From Leptospira soteropolitanensis (GTDB lineage: Bacteria > Spirochaetota > Leptospiria > Leptospirales > Leptospiraceae): 64,000 nt of DNA. Below the pieces are notes generated by a model. That model saw only the letters and a list, made by a program, of their open reading frames with translations, ran no database searches and was not told the DNA's origin. The DNA lies in assembly GCF_026151655.1 (NCBI RefSeq), contig NZ_JAMQPN010000005.1, forward strand, positions 1 through 64,000, written 5' to 3'. Position numbers and translations under genes: made by a program. Shown here piece by piece: positions 55,863-64,000 of this stretch (position 1 is its first letter; each line of letters starts with the position of its first letter).

Positions 55863-56153
55863 AAAATGAAATTGTCGAAATTTTTGGCAAGTCTAAATAG
55901 ATTATTTTCCTCTTGAAACCTTTGACATCATTCTAACATCACCTAACCTGAATTAATCTGATTTGAAATCGTTCGATTTGCTGAGAAAAGAGAACAGAAG
56001 AGCCCTGCATCCAGGAAATTTCCAAAATCCTGGTCCGATTTCCAAGCCTTTGATCCATTTTAGCAGATTTATATTCCATTATAACAGAACAAGCTTCCCT
56101 TCCTAACCCGGAACACTAAAGTCAGCCCTAAGAAAAAAATTAAGGAGCACTCC

Positions 56154-57647
56154 ATGATTCAAAAATGGACCCAAACACTGACTGCTTTCCTCCTACTTTC
56201 CTTCTCGGTTTCCTGTGTCGAAAAGAAAGAAGACAAAAACACTTTACTAGCCGCTCTGCTTTACTTGGCCGCAAACCAAATCAAAGTCAATTCTGCCACT
56301 GATCTGGTGAACGAATCGGCCGATGATTACAACCAGAACAATTGGGGACTCATCACCCCGCAGACCTTGGCTCGATTTGTCACAAATTGGCCCGCAAACA
56401 AACCAAGTCATATCACAGGAAACCTCATCATCTTACAAACGGATGATGCGAATCGTGTTGCTGGCGGGGCTGCTTCCCCATACGTAGCAGAAAATCCTGG
56501 TCAAGGTGTCTATGTATACTTACTTGACGATTATAAACCGGCAGATTTACCAAGTGGTGGTTTTCGATTCAACCAAACAAGAGATACCGGCTTATTTACA
56601 AACTCTGTCCGTTACCAAGCAAATGGTCAGTTTGTGGATGATTGGCTAAAAACCTTTGGAATTAATCTCTCAAAAGACTTAGTTGTATTTGCGGTAGGTA
56701 CTGGAAATGGAATTTCTGGTGGTGCCTATCCTGGCAAAGCTGTAGGGGCCGGTGCTGTCCAAGATATCACTCGTGGCGTTTATTGGTTACGTTATTGGGG
56801 GGCTGAAATCAAAAACCTCGCGATACTCAATGGGAACCTAAACAAAAAAGCAACTGGTGCTGGAATCCCACTTTCGACAAGTCGTTCCGGTATCAACTTA
56901 GAACGAAACGGTGGATTCTCCGTAAAACAACTGCGAGTCGATAATACGGTTCTTACCTTGGGCCTTGAGGATATATATGAGATTGCAAAAACTGGAGGAA
57001 ATGCAAATCTCTCTGGTCTCACTGCTAAACAACAAATTATCGATGCAAGACCAGCGACTCAATATGATGGATCAGCAGATGGATTGAATGTGCCGAGAAA
57101 TTTACTAGTTGCGAATCCTGCAAGCCAAGCTTATATCACAACTTCCTACCAATCGTCCGGTGCACCTTCCGCATCAGCAGGGAACCAAACTTTTGTGCCT
57201 TTCGAAGGAAGTATCAAATCCTCAAAAACATTTCCTTGGTCTGATCTACTAAAAGATAATGCAGATGGATATGAATATCTGGATAAAGCTGCACTTAAAA
57301 CACTGTTTAATACAACAAGAGCTGTTTACACGCCAGGAGTTACAATAGTGAGTCAATGCCGAACCAATTTCGAAGCACAAGTCAATGGATTTGCCTCTTT
57401 GAATATTCTCGGATACCCAACAGTGTATTATGATGGTTCTCTTGTGGAATGGACAGCACTTGTCGCAGGACATGGAACATCATCCATCAACCAAATACCA
57501 ACCGATTTTAAATGGAGAACTGATAACACGAGTGTATCAAACTTCCTATGGTATAACAACGCTACACATGTTGTACGTCCCAATGTCAATCTAACGGCAA
57601 CCACAACAAAAAAATTCATTCAAGAAGATAAGGCTTATAAGTACTAA
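56154..57647 (+). CDS. Rhodanese-like lipoprotein (third paralogue), active-site cysteine present
   Basis: 497 residues with a lipoprotein signal (SFSVSC, Cys21) and an AAGGAG ribosome-binding site. It parallels the protein at 32115-33491 throughout: SADDYNQNNWGLITPQTLARF, LKTFGINLSKDLVVFA, YWLRYWGAEIKNLAILNG, IDARPATQYDG, and the catalytic loop SQCRTNFEAQVNGFA with Cys402, then GYPTVYYDGSLVEW and the terminal EDKAYKY. Two rhodanese-like domains, the first without a catalytic cysteine, are likely. It is followed by a strong terminator and stands apart from the other two copies by about 20 kb. Confidence 0.8.
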   Translation: MIQKWTQTLTAFLLLSFSVSCVEKKEDKNTLLAALLYLAANQIKVNSATDLVNESADDYNQNNWGLITPQTLARFVTNWPANKPSHITGNLIILQTDDANRVAGGAASPYVAENPGQGVYVYLLDDYKPADLPSGGFRFNQTRDTGLFTNSVRYQANGQFVDDWLKTFGINLSKDLVVFAVGTGNGISGGAYPGKAVGAGAVQDITRGVYWLRYWGAEIKNLAILNGNLNKKATGAGIPLSTSRSGINLERNGGFSVKQLRVDNTVLTLGLEDIYEIAKTGGNANLSGLTAKQQIIDARPATQYDGSADGLNVPRNLLVANPASQAYITTSYQSSGAPSASAGNQTFVPFEGSIKSSKTFPWSDLLKDNADGYEYLDKAALKTLFNTTRAVYTPGVTIVSQCRTNFEAQVNGFASLNILGYPTVYYDGSLVEWTALVAGHGTSSINQIPTDFKWRTDNTSVSNFLWYNNATHVVRPNVNLTATTTKKFIQEDKAYKY

Positions 57648-57671
57648 TCTCTTTCCCAGTTTGCACACTTC

Positions 57672-57705
57672 GTCTCCTGGCATCTGCCGGGAGACATTCT
57701 TTTTG
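57672..57705 (+). terminator. Intrinsic terminator after the rhodanese lipoprotein
   Basis: GTCTCC-T-GGC and GCC-G-GGAGAC form a 10-base stem with one T-G wobble and an ATCT tetraloop, followed by ATTCTTTTT. It lies 25 bases after the stop codon, so the lipoprotein gene is probably its own transcription unit. Confidence 0.85.
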
Positions 57706-57754
57706 CTTTTTAAAATCCCTTTGCAAAAATGTTTTTGTCTGACAGTTTGTCATA

Positions 57755-59665
57755 ATGGCAAGGAACGAAAAAGAAGAGTCCATTCATATAGGATTTAAAG
57801 AAGCATTTACGCTCATACTTCCCTACTTTCGAAAAAAACTTTGGGAACAAACAAAATCAGTCGTTTGGGTTGTTTCTTACTTAGTATTATTTCAACTCAT
57901 TGTACTCAGAATCCCGATCAAAGAAGCAGGAATCATTTCATTCGGAATTTTTGCCGTCATCATGGGCCTAACTTTTTTTATGGAAGGTTTGTATTTAGGC
58001 ATCATGCCACTGGGTGAAACCATCGGGTTAAGACTTCCGCAAAAAGTAAACTTACTCATGATAATGGTTTTCTGTTTATTTGTAGGAATTGTCGCAACAC
58101 TCGCAGAACCTGCCATTTCTGTATTAAAACAAAGTGGTTCCGCAGTGAATCCTTGGGATGCCCCCTTATTATTTCATTTATTAAATGAAGGTGCGGATGT
58201 ACTTTTTCTTAGCATCGCTATCGGTGTTGGATTCTCTATCGTTTTTGGAATCATCAGAATCATTTACGGAATTTCTTTATCAAAGTTTTTGATACCAAGC
58301 CTTATCATTCTAATTTTAATCACGGTATATTCCTTCAACAACGACAACTTAAGGTTGATTTCTGGACTTGCCTGGGATTCAGGAGTGGTGGCCACTGGCT
58401 CTCTTACCGTCCCCTTAATTGTGGCATTAGGACTTGGTGTATCGAAAGCATCACGCACAAGTGATACAACGACGGGTTTTGGTGTGGTGACACTGGCATC
58501 TCTATTTCCTATCTTAAGTGTATTTGTTGTTGGCCTTTACTTTGCACCAAAGTTACCCCAACCAATGCCAAAAGATAAATTTTTTAGTTCAGGGATCACT
58601 CTGGAACAATCCAAACTGATGTTTGGTGAAAAAAATCCAGAAACGCTATTTGGAATGAGTGAAAAAGAACATAATTCTCAACTATCCATTCATAACAAAT
58701 TAGTGAAAATAATGGAAGGAATTTTAGAAAGTTTTTCCGGTTCCCTCCAAACCATCATTCCTTTAGCAGGATGTTTGGTTCTATTTTTATATATTGTATT
58801 AAGAGAGAGTTTGCCATTTACAGATGAATTGTATTTGGGAATTTTATTTGTCTTTTTGGGGTTAGCCATTTTTAACTTTGGAATCTTTTTTGGACTTAGT
58901 AAACTAGGAAGTCAGGTGGGAAACAAACTTCCTTCTTCATTTCGTTCCATCGAACTCACCGATTCTACAAAAGAGATCAGAAATTTTAATCCCAAAATTG
59001 TTTTCACTGCCACAGATGAAAATGGAAATACAGAGGATTTCTTTTATTTAAAAGATAAAAAGTCATTTTCACAAATCCCCTTCAGAGAAAAAAACTATGA
59101 TTCTGAATCAGAAATTTATAGTTATGTGCCAATTCATGGTCCACTTTTTGGAAAAGAAGATAACCTTTTAGGATATTTTGTTGCACTTCTATTTGCTTTT
59201 TTATTAGGATATAGCGCCACACTCGCAGAACCAGCGCTAAGCGCACTCGCAAATAGTGTGGAAGAAGTGACTGTGGGGACCGTGAAAAAGATGGTTCTCA
59301 TCCAAGCGGTAGGGATTGGAGTTGGACTCGGAACCTTACTGGGAATCTTAAAAATATTTTTAGAGATTCCACTTTTATACATCCTTTTGCCTTCTTATAT
59401 TTTTCTCGTGTTCCTTACTTTACTCAGTAAACCCGAATTCATTGACATAGCTTGGGATAGTGCGGGTGTAACAACAGGCCCCATTACCGTTCCTCTAATC
59501 ATTGTTCTTGGACTTGGAATCGGAAACCAATTGAATATCGTGGATGGATTTGGAATTCTATCTTCCGCTGCTATCTTCCCTGTACTCACAGTACTCGTCA
59601 TGGGATTGTGGATGGAAAGGTCCCGAAGACAATCATTATCAAATATTGAGGCAGAAGAAAAATGA
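57755..59665 (+). CDS. Duplicated DUF1538 membrane protein
   Basis: 636 residues with about twelve or more helices. The DUF1538 domain occurs twice: about 20-275 and about 340-620. Each copy has the same two marker segments, GIVATLAEPAISVL and SATLAEPALSALA in the middle, and WDSGVVATGSLTVPLIVALGLG and WDSAGVTTGPITVPLIIVLGLG near the end. A soluble stretch of about 75 residues precedes the second copy's LAEPA segment. DUF1538 is a putative transporter family; the substrate is not known. The stop overlaps the PII-like gene by 4 bases, suggesting joint function. Confidence 0.88.
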   Translation: MARNEKEESIHIGFKEAFTLILPYFRKKLWEQTKSVVWVVSYLVLFQLIVLRIPIKEAGIISFGIFAVIMGLTFFMEGLYLGIMPLGETIGLRLPQKVNLLMIMVFCLFVGIVATLAEPAISVLKQSGSAVNPWDAPLLFHLLNEGADVLFLSIAIGVGFSIVFGIIRIIYGISLSKFLIPSLIILILITVYSFNNDNLRLISGLAWDSGVVATGSLTVPLIVALGLGVSKASRTSDTTTGFGVVTLASLFPILSVFVVGLYFAPKLPQPMPKDKFFSSGITLEQSKLMFGEKNPETLFGMSEKEHNSQLSIHNKLVKIMEGILESFSGSLQTIIPLAGCLVLFLYIVLRESLPFTDELYLGILFVFLGLAIFNFGIFFGLSKLGSQVGNKLPSSFRSIELTDSTKEIRNFNPKIVFTATDENGNTEDFFYLKDKKSFSQIPFREKNYDSESEIYSYVPIHGPLFGKEDNLLGYFVALLFAFLLGYSATLAEPALSALANSVEEVTVGTVKKMVLIQAVGIGVGLGTLLGILKIFLEIPLLYILLPSYIFLVFLTLLSKPEFIDIAWDSAGVTTGPITVPLIIVLGLGIGNQLNIVDGFGILSSAAIFPVLTVLVMGLWMERSRRQSLSNIEAEEK

Positions 59666-60783
59666 ATCATTGCCAAGCCATTAGAATCACAGTCGTTGTT
59701 CATAAAGATCTCGCCGATGAGGTTCAAAAAGTATTTACCAATTTAAAGGTTCCGTATTTTTCTCATGAATTAGGAAGGTATCCTATCCTCAAAAGAAATC
59801 ATATATTTCTTTTAAACCTATATTCCAGTGCTCAGTTGTATAATTTGCCTGTTGTTATTTTCCAAGTACTCACTGATAAAAAATCAGAAGACTTTTTATT
59901 CAATCATATCATCGAAGCAGCAGACCTAACTGTTCCCGGTCATGGTTCGATTTACACTGAAGAAATTTCTATATTTTGTCCCATCGCAGAAAACTTAATC
60001 TACAAAAATCCAATCAAAACAAAGCCATTAGGTTTTACTGGACTCACAGGTATCTTTTGTATCATCCAAAGAGGAGCCGCCGATACCATGTCACACTACA
60101 TTTTAGAAAACGGAGTTGCAGTTCCAACGATTACTTATGGTGTGGGAAGAGGCCTTAGAGACCGTTTGGGACTTTTGCGAATTACCATCCCCAAAGAAAA
60201 GGAAATTGTAAAATTAATTGTCCACTCTTCCGACGCAGAACACGCGCTAGACTTTATCATCGAAGCAGGTAAACTCGATTTACCCGGAAAAGGTTTCATC
60301 TTTGAATATCCGATCAAACGAGGCCTTATCAATACAAAGATTAGTTTGGATGGACCAAAACAAGCGGCTAGTATGGAACAAGTGATCTCAGCACTCGATC
60401 ATTTATACGGAAACATTGATTGGAGAAGACAGTTTACAAATTTCCGAAAGGGCGCAAGAAAACGAAGTTATTTCGAAGGTGTAAACATTCACCTCAATGC
60501 AAAAGAAGGTTCTGTGGAAAAAGTGCTCATGAAACTTTCTAAACTTGGAATTTCAGGAGCCACAATCTCCCAAGACCGTCTGATCAAGTTAGACGAGGAG
60601 AACAGTTTATATAACCCAGCAAGAGATTCTGCAAATTTATTAATTCCGAAAAGAATGTTAAACGAAGTTATTTCTGAATTAGAAGTTTTGGATTTTTTTA
60701 CTAAAGAAACAGAAGGAATTGCCTATACAATGGAGATTCCAAGGGCATTCTCTTACCAATCGAAACTTGGCAAAAAGAATTAA
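59662..60783 (+). CDS. Multidomain PII-like regulatory protein
   Basis: 373 residues, about three times the length of PII (GlnB) signal proteins, and by eye made of three PII-like units: about 5-105, 120-230 and 270-365. Markers are IIEAADLTVPGHGSIYTEEI, FIIEAGKLDLPGKGFIFEYP and VLMKLSKLGISGATISQDR, corresponding to the GxxGxT/GxG ligand-binding segments, although the classical PII T-loop tyrosine region is not evident. It also has GLTGIFCIIQRGAADTMSHYI, the form seen in DUF1538-linked PII proteins. A trimeric PII fold could thus be formed within one chain. It probably controls the DUF1538 transporter encoded just before it. Confidence 0.78.
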   Translation: MNHCQAIRITVVVHKDLADEVQKVFTNLKVPYFSHELGRYPILKRNHIFLLNLYSSAQLYNLPVVIFQVLTDKKSEDFLFNHIIEAADLTVPGHGSIYTEEISIFCPIAENLIYKNPIKTKPLGFTGLTGIFCIIQRGAADTMSHYILENGVAVPTITYGVGRGLRDRLGLLRITIPKEKEIVKLIVHSSDAEHALDFIIEAGKLDLPGKGFIFEYPIKRGLINTKISLDGPKQAASMEQVISALDHLYGNIDWRRQFTNFRKGARKRSYFEGVNIHLNAKEGSVEKVLMKLSKLGISGATISQDRLIKLDEENSLYNPARDSANLLIPKRMLNEVISELEVLDFFTKETEGIAYTMEIPRAFSYQSKLGKKN

Positions 60784-60785
60784 AA

Positions 60786-60821
60786 AATCCCCTCATCTCG
60801 AAGAATCGAAATCAGGGGATT
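60786..60821. terminator. Bidirectional terminator between PII-like gene and fabG
   Basis: AATCCCCT (60786-60793) pairs with AGGGGATT (60814-60821) around a 20-base loop. On the minus strand the stem is followed by a run of T (the A run at 60782-60785), giving a good terminator for fabG; on the plus strand it follows the PII-like stop by 2 bases. Confidence 0.7.
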
Positions 60822-60863
60822 CGTTATCTTAATTGGCCAAGGTAGTAACCTTTTTGGCTAGGT

Positions 60864-60893
60864 CCATCACCACTACAAATGGAGCGGTGATGG
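60864..60893 (-). terminator. Second hairpin after fabG
   Basis: CCATCACC (60864-60871) and GGTGATGG (60886-60893) form a perfect 8-base stem with a 14-base loop, 11 bases past the fabG stop. No T run follows on the minus strand, so it may pause polymerase or protect the mRNA end ahead of the terminator at 60786-60821. Confidence 0.45.
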
Positions 60894-60904
60894 ATTTCTA
60901 AATC

Positions 60905-61666
60905 TTAATGGCCGCCACCTGGTAAAAATCCACCACCATTGATATCTAAGATATGTCCAGTGATGAAGGAAGATGCGTCAGATGCTAAGAATGCAATTCC
61001 GTTTGCAATGTCTTCAGGAAGGCCTGCGCGTTTGAGTGGAATTGCTTGGACCATACCATGTCTGATATTTTCAGGGATTGCTTCTGTCATTTCAGTAGCG
61101 ATAAAACCCGGAGCGATCGCATTACAACGAACTTTTCTTGAAGCCATCTCAAGAGCTACAGCCTTTGTAAAACCAATCACACCAGCTTTGGATGCAGAGT
61201 AGTTGGTTTGTCCAATGTTTCCGTTTTCACCAGAAATAGAAGAAAGATTGATAATTGATCCACCGTTTTCTTGTTTCATCATCACTTTGATAGCTGCTTG
61301 TGTACAGAGATAAGTTCCGGTAAGGTTCACTGCAATCACAGCATCCCACTGCTCTTTTTTCATTCTCATAAGGAGAGTGTCACGAGTAATCCCTGCGTTA
61401 TTTACGAGGATATCAACTGAACCAAATTCTTTTTTTGCGGAATCAATTAGTTTTTGAGCATCTTCTTCAACAGATACGTTTGCTACTACTGCAATTGCTT
61501 TGTAACCTTTGGATTTTAATTCTTCCGCTGTTGCATTCGTTGCTTCTGGGTTCATATCCGCAACAACGATGTTAGCTCCAAGAGAAGCTAGTTTCAAACA
61601 AGTTGCTTTTCCAATTCCTCTTGCTCCACCGGTTACGATGGCTGTTTTTCCTGATAAACTAATCAT
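60905..61666 (-). CDS. fabG: 3-oxoacyl-ACP reductase FabG
   Basis: 253 residues. It reduces 3-oxoacyl-ACP with NADPH in fatty acid elongation. The short-chain dehydrogenase motifs are complete: TGGARGIG at 12-19 for the cofactor, NNAG at 89-92, and the catalytic Ser142/143, Tyr156 and Lys160 in LSSISGENGNIGQTNYSASK. AGAGGA precedes the start. It lies in the rpmF-plsX-fabG-acpP gene set, although acpP is separated from it by a plus-strand block. Confidence 0.92.
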   Translation of the reverse strand: MISLSGKTAIVTGGARGIGKATCLKLASLGANIVVADMNPEATNATAEELKSKGYKAIAVVANVSVEEDAQKLIDSAKKEFGSVDILVNNAGITRDTLLMRMKKEQWDAVIAVNLTGTYLCTQAAIKVMMKQENGGSIINLSSISGENGNIGQTNYSASKAGVIGFTKAVALEMASRKVRCNAIAPGFIATEMTEAIPENIRHGMVQAIPLKRAGLPEDIANGIAFLASDASSFITGHILDINGGGFLPGGGH

Positions 61667-61742
61667 TTGTTTTTTTCCTCTTCTTTTCTAATTCCTAAAA
61701 ACATTTTTCTAAACTAAATCAATTCAAATGAATCCTAATATT

Positions 61743-62765
61743 TTATGTAGAATCACCAAGTATGGTTTTGTATTCACCGAGCCTTTCGCGAATCCGTTCG
61801 TTGATCCCGTGTTTGGCGCATTCTGCAATAACCCTTACTGCATTTTTAACTGCTAAAGCATTCGAAGAACCATGTCCAATCATACAAATTCCTTCTACAC
61901 CGAGAAGAAGGGCACCACCGTATTCCGCATAGTCTAAACGTTTTTTCACAGCGTTGAATGTTGATTTTAAAAGTAAGGCTCCCGTTTTTGCAAGACTCGA
62001 ATGCCTTATGGAATTCTTTAGAACATTAAATATAGATTTTGCAAGACCTTCTGTGGCTTTAAGAACAATGTTCCCAATAAAACCATCACAAACGACAACA
62101 TCTACTTCTCGACCACTACCATAAAGGTCGCGGCCTTCTACGTTTCCTACAAAGTTAAAAGGGATTTTTTTTAAAAGATCAAAGGTTTTGACGGAAACTG
62201 TATTTCCCTTTTTGTCTTCTTCTCCATTGGAGAGAATTCCTACTTTAGGATTTTGAATTCCAAAAAGTTCACGGGAATAAATTTCCCCCATCACAGCAAA
62301 CTGAGCTAAATATTCCGGTTTACAATCAACATTGGCACCGGCATCTAACAAAAGTACAGGTGGTCCTTCTTCCCTGGGAATATGCGCAGCAATTGGTGGC
62401 CGCAAAACACCAGGTAGGCGACCAAGGTGTAATAATGCGGCGGCCATAGTAGCACCTGTGTTTCCAGGAGAAAACACACCGATACATTCTTTATCTGCCA
62501 CTAAACGAACTGCTTTGACTACGGAAGAATCCTCCATAGCGCGGACTGCTATAGATGGAGAATCATTCATACCGATAATTTCAGTAGAATGAATGACACG
62601 AAGTTTCTCTGTGTCATAATCAAATTTTAACAGGATATCAAGTAACTCTTGTTCGTCGCCAACGAGGTAAACAGACAGTCCGAATTCTCGAACTGCCAGT
62701 ACCGCGCCCTCGACGATACCTTCGGGGCCGTAATCTCCGCTCATCGCGTCCACGGCGACCCACAT
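61743..62765 (-). CDS. plsX: Phosphate acyltransferase PlsX
   Basis: 340 residues. PlsX makes acyl-phosphate from acyl-ACP for phospholipid synthesis. Family motifs: [20 protein letters not shown] at the start, [47 protein letters not shown] and [17 protein letters not shown]. It follows rpmF by 5 bases, the common bacterial order, and is followed after 76 bases by fabG. Confidence 0.95.
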   Translation of the reverse strand: MWVAVDAMSGDYGPEGIVEGAVLAVREFGLSVYLVGDEQELLDILLKFDYDTEKLRVIHSTEIIGMNDSPSIAVRAMEDSSVVKAVRLVADKECIGVFSPGNTGATMAAALLHLGRLPGVLRPPIAAHIPREEGPPVLLLDAGANVDCKPEYLAQFAVMGEIYSRELFGIQNPKVGILSNGEEDKKGNTVSVKTFDLLKKIPFNFVGNVEGRDLYGSGREVDVVVCDGFIGNIVLKATEGLAKSIFNVLKNSIRHSSLAKTGALLLKSTFNAVKKRLDYAEYGGALLLGVEGICMIGHGSSNALAVKNAVRVIAECAKHGINERIRERLGEYKTILGDST

Positions 62766-62770
62766 AACGG

Positions 62771-62971
62771 TTAGTTATCTTCGGTCGTTTTTTTAACTTT
62801 TTGAGCGACTACGAGTTTTCCCTTATAAAAACCGCAATAAGGGCAAACACGGTGGGACAGAACAAATGAACCACAATTGGAACACGGGTTTAAGTTAGGT
62901 TTGCCAATCGCGTGATGGGCTCTTTTTGTTCTAACTTTCGATTTTGATTTACGTCTCTTTGGGACTGCCAT
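62771..62971 (-). CDS. rpmF: 50S ribosomal protein L32
   Basis: 66 residues. The N-terminus [19 protein letters not shown] is the L32 signature, and four cysteines (30, 33, 43, 46; CSNC and CPYC) form a zinc ribbon, so this is the zinc-binding form. The conserved rpmF-plsX pairing supports the call. Sixty-seven bases separate it from hisG. Confidence 0.96.
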   Translation of the reverse strand: MAVPKRRKSKSKVRTKRAHHAIGKPNLNPCSNCGSFVLSHRVCPYCGFYKGKLVVAQKVKKTTEDN

Positions 62972-63038
62972 GGCTATCCTCTATGGAATTATAACTGGTT
63001 TTTACTATGTTTTGGAAAACCAATGTGAAAACAATATT

Positions 63039-63653
63039 TTAATTTTCTAAGCTCTCGATAAGAGACCGTAATTCGGTATGTTTGTGATAAAAAGCGGAGC
63101 GATTGCAGACAAAACGGGCTGTACTGTATAAAATCGACTCAAACTCTTTCAAACCATTGGCTTTTAAGGTCCCGCCAGTAGAAACTAAGTCCACAATACA
63201 GTCGGATAGACCCACAATCGGTGCAAGTTCTATCGAACCATAGAGTTTGATGATTTCACAGGAAATCCCTTTGGAAAAAAAATACTCACGGGTAAGGTTC
63301 GGGTATTTCGTCGCTACACGCACTTTAGAGCGTTTGGCAAAGAGATCAAAGTCAGGAAAGGAGGCAAGAGAAAGCCTACAAGCCCCTAGTTTCAAATCCA
63401 CGGGAGCAATGAGGTCAAATCCCCCTTCTCGCAAAATATCCCAACCGACAATGCCTGCATCGGCAGCGGCTTCTTCCACATAAGTACAAACATCTTGGGA
63501 TCTGACAAATAAAAGGCGGAGGCGTTTGTCTTCGGAGACGAAGGTAAGTTCTTTGGAACCTTCGGATGGCAAAGTTTTTAACCATCCTTTCGATAACAAA
63601 AGAACCGCTGTTTCTTCGGCAAGCCTACCTTTCGGAAGAGCCAAAGTTAACAT
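63039..63653 (-). CDS. hisG: ATP phosphoribosyltransferase, short form
   Basis: 204 residues, the short HisG type, which catalyses the first step of histidine synthesis (ATP plus PRPP) and needs the HisZ subunit; HisZ is not in this window. Motifs: [14 protein letters not shown] at the start, [24 protein letters not shown] and the PRPP loop [18 protein letters not shown]. The long-form C-terminal regulatory domain is absent. It starts 3 bases after the TPR gene ends, so the two are likely in one operon. Confidence 0.94.
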   Translation of the reverse strand: MLTLALPKGRLAEETAVLLLSKGWLKTLPSEGSKELTFVSEDKRLRLLFVRSQDVCTYVEEAAADAGIVGWDILREGGFDLIAPVDLKLGACRLSLASFPDFDLFAKRSKVRVATKYPNLTREYFFSKGISCEIIKLYGSIELAPIVGLSDCIVDLVSTGGTLKANGLKEFESILYSTARFVCNRSAFYHKHTELRSLIESLEN

Positions 63654-63656
63654 AAA

Positions 63657-64000
63657 TTAATTTTTCCCGAGTTTGAGGAGTAAATAACTAGAGAGGAGTT
63701 TTACATCTTCTCCAGACTCTGCTACGTCTAGTTTCACTGCTTTTTCAAGATATTCTTTGGCAGCCGCCTTATCACCGTTAAGGAATGATAAACGACCTGC
63801 TTGGTAATAAGACCATGCTTTAAATCCATTCAATTCTCTTGCAGGTTCGATGACAGCCGCAGCAATCTTATAATTTTCTAGAGACTTGGCGTTGTTTTTT
63901 TCTTTTTCGCGGTAATTACCCGCAATGTAAAAATAGAGTGCTTTGATTTCTTTAGGAGTATCAATTTTTTTAGCAGCGTCTTCGAGATATCCGGCAGCTT
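63657..64000 (-). CDS. TPR-repeat protein, 3' part (runs off the window)
   Basis: The minus-strand frame is open from the window end to a TAA at 63657-63659, giving 114 codons including the stop. The visible protein has tetratricopeptide-type helix pairs, for example ALYFYIAGNYREKEKNNAKS, AWSYYQAGRLSFLNGDKAA and AKEYLEKAVKLDVAESGEDV, ending LLKLGKN. The start lies beyond 64000, so signal peptide and full length are unknown. TPR domains bind partner proteins; here the function cannot be told. Confidence 0.8.
   Translation of the reverse strand, partial: AAGYLEDAAKKIDTPKEIKALYFYIAGNYREKEKNNAKSLENYKIAAAVIEPARELNGFKAWSYYQAGRLSFLNGDKAAAKEYLEKAVKLDVAESGEDVKLLSSYLLLKLGKN

Larger units (their letters stand above)
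55777..56153. promoter_or_regulatory. Regulatory region between acpP and a rhodanese lipoprotein gene
   Basis: A 377-base divergent region. Next to acpP there are two hairpins, listed separately. Further right, the inverted repeat CCAGGA / TCCTGG at 56011-56033 encloses GGAAATTTCC-like palindromic sequence and could bind a regulator. A TTGACA at 55922-55927 on the plus strand lacks a good partner box. AAGGAG precedes the lipoprotein start at 56154. A 39-codon frame on the minus strand (55939-56058) has no ribosome-binding site and is not called. Confidence 0.55.

Noticed and set aside
55939..56058. A 39-codon minus-strand frame upstream of acpP
   Set aside because: No ribosome-binding site, no recognisable motif, and it lies in a region with promoter-like and hairpin features; such a frame is expected by chance.
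1..64000. CRISPR arrays, tRNA/rRNA genes, insertion sequences, prophage
   Set aside because: No regularly spaced repeats, cloverleaf sequences, transposase or phage genes were seen on either strand.

Overview
The window looks like a chromosomal segment of a spirochete, most probably Leptospira and perhaps one of the saprophytic species. The clues are moderate-to-low GC by eye, many lipoproteins with loose spirochetal lipoboxes, LpxD, a fliY-fliO-fliP-fliQ-fliR-flhB-flhA flagellar operon, a bacterial XPB-type helicase and a sulfhydrylase-type methionine enzyme. The genus is an inference from gene content; no rRNA, tRNA, IS element, prophage or CRISPR array was seen.

Layout. 1-10 kb: envelope proteins of unknown role, two alpha/beta hydrolases, a Dps protein, an aspartate-type aminotransferase and the XPB helicase. 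10.3-18.4 kb: a GC-rich double hairpin, then dusA and the flagellar export/switch operon, all on the minus strand and mostly joined by 4-base overlaps. 18.5-24.6 kb: a DUF971 protein, a rare fusion of an amino-acid symporter with phosphatidylserine decarboxylase, a small plus-strand operon, lpxD and an OmpA-like protein.

24.6-37.6 kb is the most unusual region. Two divergent operons and one further operon combine rhodanese-type sulfurtransferases, two related five-heme c cytochromes, a DUF4395 membrane protein, an XRE-cupin regulator, a beta-barrel candidate, small secreted proteins and four glycosyl-transfer-type proteins. It is followed by a MetZ-like sulfhydrylase. I read it as a candidate envelope sulfur and electron-transfer system; that role is inference.

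38.8-49.5 kb: a MacAB-like efflux system, mtaB with two small partners, and a lolC-lolD operon. That operon continues into a gene that looks like a fused, shortened McsA/McsB (protein-arginine kinase) and then clpC, echoing the mcsA-mcsB-clpC order of Firmicutes. 49.6-55.8 kb: two unknown membrane proteins, a MORN/YwqK protein, an MscS channel, aroB, a Nudix hydrolase, rnc and acpP.

56.1-60.8 kb: a plus-strand block (a third rhodanese lipoprotein, a duplicated DUF1538 membrane protein and a triple PII-like protein) lies inside the otherwise minus-strand rpmF-plsX-fabG-acpP-rnc lipid cluster and is bounded by hairpins. The window ends with fabG, plsX, rpmF, short-form hisG and the 3' part of a TPR gene.
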